Source: Clostridia bacterium
Lineage (GTDB): Bacteria; Bacillota_A; Clostridia; Oscillospirales; CAG-272
Reading direction: 5' to 3'
Assembly (NCBI GenBank): GCA_017407725.1
Contig: JAFQWB010000077.1
Span: 1 to 13,318, forward strand
DNA: 13,318 nt
Part shown: piece after piece, positions 6,740 through 13,318 of the stretch
Position numbering within the stretch: the stretch's first letter is position 1
How the letters are laid out: every line of letters begins with the position of its first letter
Notes under the pieces: generated by a model
The model's input: the letters and a program-made list of their open reading frames with translations, nothing else
What the model was told of the DNA's origin: nothing
The model's database searches: none
Made by a program: the position numbers and the translations under genes

Positions 6740-7813
6740 ATGAATTATAACGAAATAAGAAGAAAAACAAAGGAAATAAAGGTCGGAGGACTCATAATAG
6801 GAGGTAATGCACCCGTTTCGGTGCAGTCTATGACAAATACCTCAAGTACCGATTACGACGCGCTCTACAGACAGATAAAGTCGCTTGAGGCGGCAGGATG
6901 CGATCTTGTGCGCGTTGCAATACCCGATATGGAGGCTGTCCGCGTCCTTTCGAAAATCAAGGAATCTGATATAAAAATACCGATTTCGGCTGATATACAC
7001 TTTGACTATAAGCTTGCGATAGCGGCGGCGCAGGCAGGCGCTGATAAGATAAGAGTCAATCCCGGAAATATAGGGGATAAGGACAGAATAAAGGCAGTCG
7101 CAGATGAGTGCCGCCTTCGCGGTATTCCGATCAGAGTGGGAGTCAACGGCGGCTCGCTTGATAAGAAGGTTCTCGCGAGATATGAGGAGCCGTCGGGAAA
7201 AGCTCTTGCAGAGTCTGCTCTTGAAAACGTAAGAATACTTGAGAGCTTTGATTTTGATAATATCGTGGTTGCCGTTAAGTCGTCAAACGTTGCAAGAATG
7301 ACAGAGGCAAACGAGATCATAGCGTCAAGCTGTCAGTATCCCATCCACCTCGGCGTGACAGAGGCGGGAAGCTCATTTGCGGGAACAGTCAAGAACTCGA
7401 TAGGAATAGGCTCGCTTCTCTTGAAGGGAATAGGCGATACTATCAGAGTTTCGCTTACTGCCGATCCTGTGCTTGAAATAAAGAGCGGAAGACAGATACT
7501 CGCAACGCTCGGAATGGATAATAAGAGAAATATAGAAATAGTGTCCTGCCCCACCTGCGGAAGAACCAAGATAGATCTTATCGGACTTGTGAACGAGTTT
7601 GAGTCAAGAATTTTGGAGATCACCACAGAGAAAAAGCTCAAGGTTGCAATTATGGGATGCGTTGTAAATGGACCGGGAGAAGCGTCGGATGCCGATATCG
7701 GTGTTGCAGGCGGAGAAAAGGAAGCAATGCTCTTCAAGAAGGGCAAAACTGTCAGAAAGATTCCCGAGGACAGAATAATAGATACACTTATCGAAGAGAT
7801 AAATCAACTTTAA
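6740..7813 (+). CDS. ispG: 4-Hydroxy-3-methylbut-2-enyl diphosphate synthase (flavodoxin type)
   Basis: IspG (GcpE) is a [4Fe-4S] enzyme that reduces MEcPP to HMBPP, the penultimate MEP-pathway step. The protein has 357 residues. The N-terminal TIM-barrel is recognised from VQSMTNTSSTD, GCDLVRVAIPD, ISADIHFDY and RVNPGNIGD. The C-terminal domain carries the cluster cysteines C270 and C273 (SCPTCGRTK) and C307 in GCVVNGPGEA, with the fourth ligand E314, as in E. coli (C270, C273, C305, E312). Cluster enzymes of this type are oxygen-sensitive, which suits an anaerobe. The ATG lies only 2 nt after the rseP stop and has no good ribosome binding site of its own (the nearest AAGGA is 21 nt upstream), so translation is probably coupled to rseP. 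Confidence 0.97.
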   Translation: MNYNEIRRKTKEIKVGGLIIGGNAPVSVQSMTNTSSTDYDALYRQIKSLEAAGCDLVRVAIPDMEAVRVLSKIKESDIKIPISADIHFDYKLAIAAAQAGADKIRVNPGNIGDKDRIKAVADECRLRGIPIRVGVNGGSLDKKVLARYEEPSGKALAESALENVRILESFDFDNIVVAVKSSNVARMTEANEIIASSCQYPIHLGVTEAGSSFAGTVKNSIGIGSLLLKGIGDTIRVSLTADPVLEIKSGRQILATLGMDNKRNIEIVSCPTCGRTKIDLIGLVNEFESRILEITTEKKLKVAIMGCVVNGPGEASDADIGVAGGEKEAMLFKKGKTVRKIPEDRIIDTLIEEINQL

Positions 7814-7834
7814 GATTGTAAAAGAGGAAGACAA

Positions 7835-10800
7835 ATGTCGGCTGTAAGCTTTCTTGAAAAATTTTCAAGATTTTCACCCACCGAGAAAGAAAGAGAAATA
7901 CTCGGCGATATAACTGAATATACGCTCAGAATCGACAAGGAGCAGAGAATGCTTGAGGCGCAGGTGTGCTTTGATAAGGTAGTGCCGAAGTCTGAGCTTT
8001 ACGCTATCGAGAATTCAATTGCAAGAGATTATCAGCTTGCGATGGTAAGAATACTCCCGAAATATAAGAGCGCGCTCTATTCAAGTAATGCGGTGCACGA
8101 TGCCATAATAGAGGCATACCGCATCGGAATGGTCAGCCGAGGATTTTTTGAGGATTATTCCGTAACCTATGAGGGGAACAGAATAATCATTTCAATAGGT
8201 CTCGGACCGGGAGGAGCTGCACTTCTTTATAAGGCAGGTACCGATAAGCTTATTGAAAGCATCATAAAGAGTGAATTTTCGGTCGACGTTGAGGTGGTTA
8301 TAGAGTCAAAGGGCTCTATCGATGCCCTTTATGAGGAATTCGATGCACGAAACAGAGAAAAGCTTGCGGCGGTAAGAGCCGAAAATCAGAGAGAGGCTTC
8401 AAGACGAGCGCAGGAGATCTCTGCGGCAAGTGCAGAGGTTGAGAAGGAGGAGGGACACCCCTATTCGCCTTCGGTAAATGATAATGCGTGCGATTTCTCG
8501 CAGGACGGATACATCGTATCCGCGGGATATATGAAATTCGATACGTCAGAGCTTTCCGAATTCTGGGGTGCTGATTTTGAGCACGGAGACTATACTCCTC
8601 TTCGTGAATTAAGACCCTCCAAGGAAAAAATAAGAGTTGCGGGTCAGGTTGTAAGCTACGATTCAAGACCGCAGAGAAACGGCAAAAAAACCACCTTTAC
8701 GATCAATATTACAGATAACGAATCGTCTATTCCCGTCAGAATGTCGCTTGATAACGAGGAGGCGGCAGGGCTTGAGAAGATACTCGGCAAGGCAGGACGA
8801 AAGATACAAAGAGGAATACAGACGGTCGTGGTTCTTTACGACCTTTCGCTTTCTGTTTTCGGCACTGTAGTGCCCGAAATGAACGATCAGGGCTTCTACG
8901 TAAAGCCTATATCGATCGTCAAGGTAAAGAAGCTTGACAGAGAGGATAATGCCCCCGAAAAGAGAGTTGAGCTTCATCTGCACACCAATATGTCGCAGAT
9001 GGACGCGCTGATTTTCCCCGAGCTTGCGGTTGAAAGAGCAAAAAGCTGGGGATGGGATGCCATTGCTGTCACAGACCACGGAAATCTTCAGGCGTTCCCC
9101 ATAATGATGCCGGTTGCCGAAAAGCTTGGAATAAAAATGCTTTACGGACTTGAGGCATACTACGTGGACGACACAAGCAGAGCGGTATTCGGAGAGCGAG
9201 ACATAACCTTTGAGAGCGATGAAATGATCGTTTTCGATATAGAAACGACAGGACTTTCGCCTCTTAAGGATAAGATAACCGAGATCGGAGCGGTAAAGAT
9301 AAAGGGCGGCGAGATAATAGAGGTCTTCAATACCTTCGCCGATCCCGAAATGCATATCCCCGAGAATATAACCACTCTCACGGGAATTACCGACGAGATG
9401 GTAAAGGGCGCGCCCTCGCAGGCGGAGGCTACAAAGGCGTTCCTTGATTTTGCGGGCGACAGAATGCTTATTGCTCATAACGCATCGTTTGATACAAGCT
9501 TTATAAGAAAAGCGGCAAGCGATGCATCGCTCCCCTTTGAAAACACCTATCTTGATACGGTCGCTGTTTCAAGATACGTTAACCCCGAGCTTAAAAAGCA
9601 CAAGCTCGATATAATTGCCGAGCACTATAAGCTTGGTGAATTTAACCACCACAGAGCATCTGACGATGCAGAAATGCTCGCGCAGATCTTCTTCAGAATG
9701 ATCGAAAGACTCGGTGAAGAGGGAATACTCACGCTTGACGATCTCAATACCGCAATGAGCGATAATGCAAATCCGCTCAAGCTCCGTCCTTACCATATGG
9801 TAATTCTCGTAAAGAATATGGACGGAATGAAGAACCTCTACAAGCTTGTGTCCGAAAGCTATCTTAACTATTACAGAAGAAGCCCAAGAATACCCAAGAG
9901 CCTTCTTAAGCAGCACAGAGACGGTCTTATAATAGGATCTGCGTGTGAGGCAGGGGAGCTTTTCAGAGCGGTTATCAAGAATGCATCGGACGATCAGCTT
10001 GAGGAGATCGCATCATTCTACGATTATCTTGAGATACAGCCTATCGCAAACAACAGATTCCTTATAGAAAACGGCGAAGCAAAGGATGACGAAATGCTGA
10101 GAGATTTCAACCGTAAGATAGTTGAGATCGGCGAAAAGCTCGGAAAGCCTGTTGTTGCTACCTGCGATGCCCACTACATGAACAAAGAGGACGATCTTTA
10201 CAGAAGGATCCTGCTTGTGGGTCAGAAGTTCTCTGACGGCGATAAGGAGCATCAGCTTTACTTAAGAACGACCGAGGAAATGCTTGAGGAATTCGCATAT
10301 CTCGGAGAAGAAAAGGCATATGAGGTCGTTGTAACCAATACAAGAAAAATAGCGGAGCAGGTAGAGAATATAAGACCTATTCCCGAGGGAACCTATACGC
10401 CTAATATGGAGGGCGCAGAGGAGGATCTTCAGAATATGTGCTGGGAAAGAGCGAGATCGATGTACGGCGACGATCTTCCCCCGCAGGTTGAAAAAAGACT
10501 TGCCAAGGAGCTTGAATCTATCATAAAGCACGGATTTGCGGTGCTTTATATGATTGCGCAGAAGCTTGTTTGGTATTCCGAGTCGCAGGGATATCTCGTC
10601 GGTTCAAGAGGATCGGTAGGATCATCCTTCGTTGCAACGATGGCGGGTATCTCGGAGGTTAACCCTCTGCCTCCGCACTACAGATGCAAAAACAGACATT
10701 ATAATGAATTCATAGAGGACGGAAGTGTGGGAAGCGGATTCGACCTTCCCGACAAGAACTGTCCTATATGCGGAGAAAAGCTTATAAACGACGGACACGA

Positions 10801-12265
10801 TATCCCCTTCGAGACCTTCCTTGGCTTCTACGGAGACAAGTCGCCCGATATAGACCTTAACTTCTCGGGCGAGGTTCAGGGAAAGGTGCATAAGTATACA
10901 GAAGAGCTTTTCGGGGCCGAAAACGTGTTCAGAGCGGGAACCATAAACTCGCTCGCGTCAAAAACTGCATACGGATACGTTATGAAGTATCTTGACGATC
11001 ACAAAATATCGCTTAACAGAGCCGATATAGACAGAATAGTAAACGGCTGTGTGGGAGTCAAGAAGACAACGGGTCAGCATCCGGGAGGAATCATCGTTGT
11101 ACCGAGAGAGTACAGCGTGTTCGATTTCACACCCGTTCAGCATCCTGCCGATGACCCCGATTCAAGCATAGTAACCACCCACTTTGCGTTTACCTATCTT
11201 CACGATACCATACTTAAGCTTGATGAGCTCGGACACGATGTTCCGACCAAATATAAGTGGCTTGAAAACTACACGGGTCTGTCCGTAATGGACGTTCCGA
11301 TGAATGACCCGAAGGTATATAAGCTCTTCACGTCGACCGAGCCTCTTGGCGTTACTCCCGACGATCTTCTTGGATGCGAGGTGGGAACGTATGCTCTCCC
11401 CGAGTTCGGAACAAGATTCGTTCAGCAGATGCTTATAGATGCTCAGCCGCAGAATTTTGCAGACCTTCTTCAGATATCGGGTCTGTCGCACGGTACAGAC
11501 GTGTGGCTCGGCAATGCGCAGGAGCTTATTAAGGACGGTACGTGTAACATTTCAAAGGTTATCGGAACAAGAGACAGTATCATGCTTTCTCTCATAGCAT
11601 ACGGAATGGACAACGCGGTCTCCTTCAAGATAATGGAGTCTGTAAGAAAGGGTAAGGGTCTTACCCCCGAATGGGAGACCTCGATGCGCGAAACGGGCGT
11701 TCCCGATTGGTATATAGATTCGTGTAAAAAGATCAAGTACCTCTTCCCGAAGGCTCACGCTGCGGCATACGTTATGTCGTCAATAAGACTTGCGTGGTAT
11801 AAGGTCTATAAGCCTCTTGAATTCTATGCCGCATACTTCTCGGTTGCACCGGGCGGCTTTGATGCCGAGATCGCAATGAAGGGAAGAGGCAGAATCAGAG
11901 AGTTTATTGAGGAAATACAAAAGAAGGGTAAAGAGGCGTCGGCAAAGGAAAACGAAGCGGTTTCAACCTTCCAGCTCGTAAACGAGGCTATGGCAAGGGG
12001 AATCAAGTTCCTTCCCGTAGACCTTTACAGATCACATGCAAGCGCATTCCTTCCCGAGGACGGAAAGATAAGGATTCCCTTTAATGCACTTCCGGGACTT
12101 GGAGATACTGCGGCGGCAAAAATAGTTGAAGCAAGAGAGGGAACGCTTTTCTCAAGAGAAGAGCTGAGAGAAAAGGCGGGACTTTCAAAGTCAATTATGG
12201 AGCTTCTTGCGAATAACGGAGTTCTTGACGGACTTTCTGAAACCAATCAGATATCACTTTTCTAA
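7835..12265 (+). CDS. polC: DNA polymerase III PolC-type, replicative alpha subunit with proofreading exonuclease
   Basis: PolC is the main replicative DNA polymerase of low-GC Gram-positive bacteria. The protein has 1476 residues (Bacillus about 1440). In order: N-terminal domain (1 to about 250); an OB-fold near 270-350 (RVAGQVVSYDSRP); a PHP domain starting at H381-LHT384 with AVTDHGNLQAFP; a DEDDh exonuclease inserted in it, with D468 and E470 (DIETTG), H548-NASFD553, and H606-RASDD611; the rest of PHP (VVATCDAHYM); thumb and palm with GYLVGSRGSVGSSF, a zinc finger at 951-979, catalytic D1005 and D1007 in PDIDLNFSGE; fingers with TTGQHPGGIIVVP, LGVTP, SGLSHGTDVWLGNAQ and FPKAHAAAYV; and a C-terminal QISLF (1472-1476), a beta-clamp binding motif. 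One expected zinc cysteine is Arg (R954). The start has an AGAGGAAG site. No frameshift seen. Confidence 0.98.
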   Translation: MSAVSFLEKFSRFSPTEKEREILGDITEYTLRIDKEQRMLEAQVCFDKVVPKSELYAIENSIARDYQLAMVRILPKYKSALYSSNAVHDAIIEAYRIGMVSRGFFEDYSVTYEGNRIIISIGLGPGGAALLYKAGTDKLIESIIKSEFSVDVEVVIESKGSIDALYEEFDARNREKLAAVRAENQREASRRAQEISAASAEVEKEEGHPYSPSVNDNACDFSQDGYIVSAGYMKFDTSELSEFWGADFEHGDYTPLRELRPSKEKIRVAGQVVSYDSRPQRNGKKTTFTINITDNESSIPVRMSLDNEEAAGLEKILGKAGRKIQRGIQTVVVLYDLSLSVFGTVVPEMNDQGFYVKPISIVKVKKLDREDNAPEKRVELHLHTNMSQMDALIFPELAVERAKSWGWDAIAVTDHGNLQAFPIMMPVAEKLGIKMLYGLEAYYVDDTSRAVFGERDITFESDEMIVFDIETTGLSPLKDKITEIGAVKIKGGEIIEVFNTFADPEMHIPENITTLTGITDEMVKGAPSQAEATKAFLDFAGDRMLIAHNASFDTSFIRKAASDASLPFENTYLDTVAVSRYVNPELKKHKLDIIAEHYKLGEFNHHRASDDAEMLAQIFFRMIERLGEEGILTLDDLNTAMSDNANPLKLRPYHMVILVKNMDGMKNLYKLVSESYLNYYRRSPRIPKSLLKQHRDGLIIGSACEAGELFRAVIKNASDDQLEEIASFYDYLEIQPIANNRFLIENGEAKDDEMLRDFNRKIVEIGEKLGKPVVATCDAHYMNKEDDLYRRILLVGQKFSDGDKEHQLYLRTTEEMLEEFAYLGEEKAYEVVVTNTRKIAEQVENIRPIPEGTYTPNMEGAEEDLQNMCWERARSMYGDDLPPQVEKRLAKELESIIKHGFAVLYMIAQKLVWYSESQGYLVGSRGSVGSSFVATMAGISEVNPLPPHYRCKNRHYNEFIEDGSVGSGFDLPDKNCPICGEKLINDGHDIPFETFLGFYGDKSPDIDLNFSGEVQGKVHKYTEELFGAENVFRAGTINSLASKTAYGYVMKYLDDHKISLNRADIDRIVNGCVGVKKTTGQHPGGIIVVPREYSVFDFTPVQHPADDPDSSIVTTHFAFTYLHDTILKLDELGHDVPTKYKWLENYTGLSVMDVPMNDPKVYKLFTSTEPLGVTPDDLLGCEVGTYALPEFGTRFVQQMLIDAQPQNFADLLQISGLSHGTDVWLGNAQELIKDGTCNISKVIGTRDSIMLSLIAYGMDNAVSFKIMESVRKGKGLTPEWETSMRETGVPDWYIDSCKKIKYLFPKAHAAAYVMSSIRLAWYKVYKPLEFYAAYFSVAPGGFDAEIAMKGRGRIREFIEEIQKKGKEASAKENEAVSTFQLVNEAMARGIKFLPVDLYRSHASAFLPEDGKIRIPFNALPGLGDTAAAKIVEAREGTLFSREELREKAGLSKSIMELLANNGVLDGLSETNQISLF

Positions 12266-12303
12266 AAAAATCCAAATAATTTTTTGAAAATTTGAAAAAG
12301 CAC
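12266..12303 (+). other. AT-rich polC-gdhA spacer without a convincing terminator
   Basis: The stretch after the polC stop is almost only A and T. A seven-pair A-T hairpin can be drawn (AAAAAAT with ATTTTTT), but it has no G-C pairs and would be unstable. I do not see where the polC transcript ends; it may read into gdhA or stop by another mechanism. Confidence 0.5.

Positions 12304-13318
<1,015 letters not shown>

Noticed and set aside
8663..9478. Long open frame on the - strand inside polC (271 codons)
   Set aside because: It is entirely antisense to the conserved OB, PHP and exonuclease part of PolC. The translation has no recognisable motif. Few TTA, CTA and TCA codons in the + strand gene make such open antisense frames common here.
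12268..12286. Hairpin after polC as an intrinsic terminator
   Set aside because: The stem is A-T only, without a GC core, so it is not expected to be stable enough to stop transcription.

Overview
This is a housekeeping segment from a low-GC Firmicute, most likely a member of the Clostridia and perhaps Oscillospiraceae/Ruminococcaceae. The phylum call rests on a Gram-positive-type PolC replicase with PHP, embedded exonuclease and C-terminal clamp-binding tail, on the rpsB-tsf-pyrH-frr-uppS-cdsA-dxr-rseP block, on strong AGGAGG-type ribosome binding sites, and on heavy use of AGA, CTT and ACA codons. The family-level guess is an impression, not a demonstration. Every gene lies on the + strand.

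Layout. Positions 1-447 are the C-terminal 60% of rpsB (ribosomal protein S2), whose start lies outside the window. tsf (EF-Ts) follows at 475-1401 and ends in a strong intrinsic terminator (1414-1446). An extended -10 promoter (1465-1493) starts a second unit: pyrH (1592-2296), frr (2340-2894), uppS (2919-3614), cdsA (3633-4490), dxr (4501-5646), rseP (TTG start, 5661-6737), ispG (6740-7813) and polC (7835-12265). Gaps inside this unit are 2-43 nt and I see no internal terminator. After a 112-nt AT-rich gap with a near-consensus promoter (12304-12332), gdhA (glutamate dehydrogenase) begins at 12378 and runs off the end.

How the genes fit together. rpsB, tsf and frr serve translation. pyrH makes UDP for RNA, DNA and cell-wall precursors. 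dxr and ispG are steps of the MEP isoprenoid pathway, whose products feed UppS to make the undecaprenyl carrier for the cell wall. CdsA makes CDP-diacylglycerol for phospholipids, RseP is an intramembrane protease, and PolC is the replicative polymerase. The unit therefore couples nucleotide supply, envelope lipid synthesis and replication. gdhA is an independent nitrogen-assimilation gene.

I found no mobile element, CRISPR array, tRNA or rRNA, phage gene, defence system or unrecognised protein. The points worth a second look are modest: a lost zinc-finger cysteine in PolC, the tsf/pyrH transcription break with a leader that could be read as a leaderless in-frame extension, the TTG start of rseP, the SD-less coupled start of ispG, a translation-type codon signature confined to tsf and frr, and gdhA in the place after polC where rimP-nusA would be expected.
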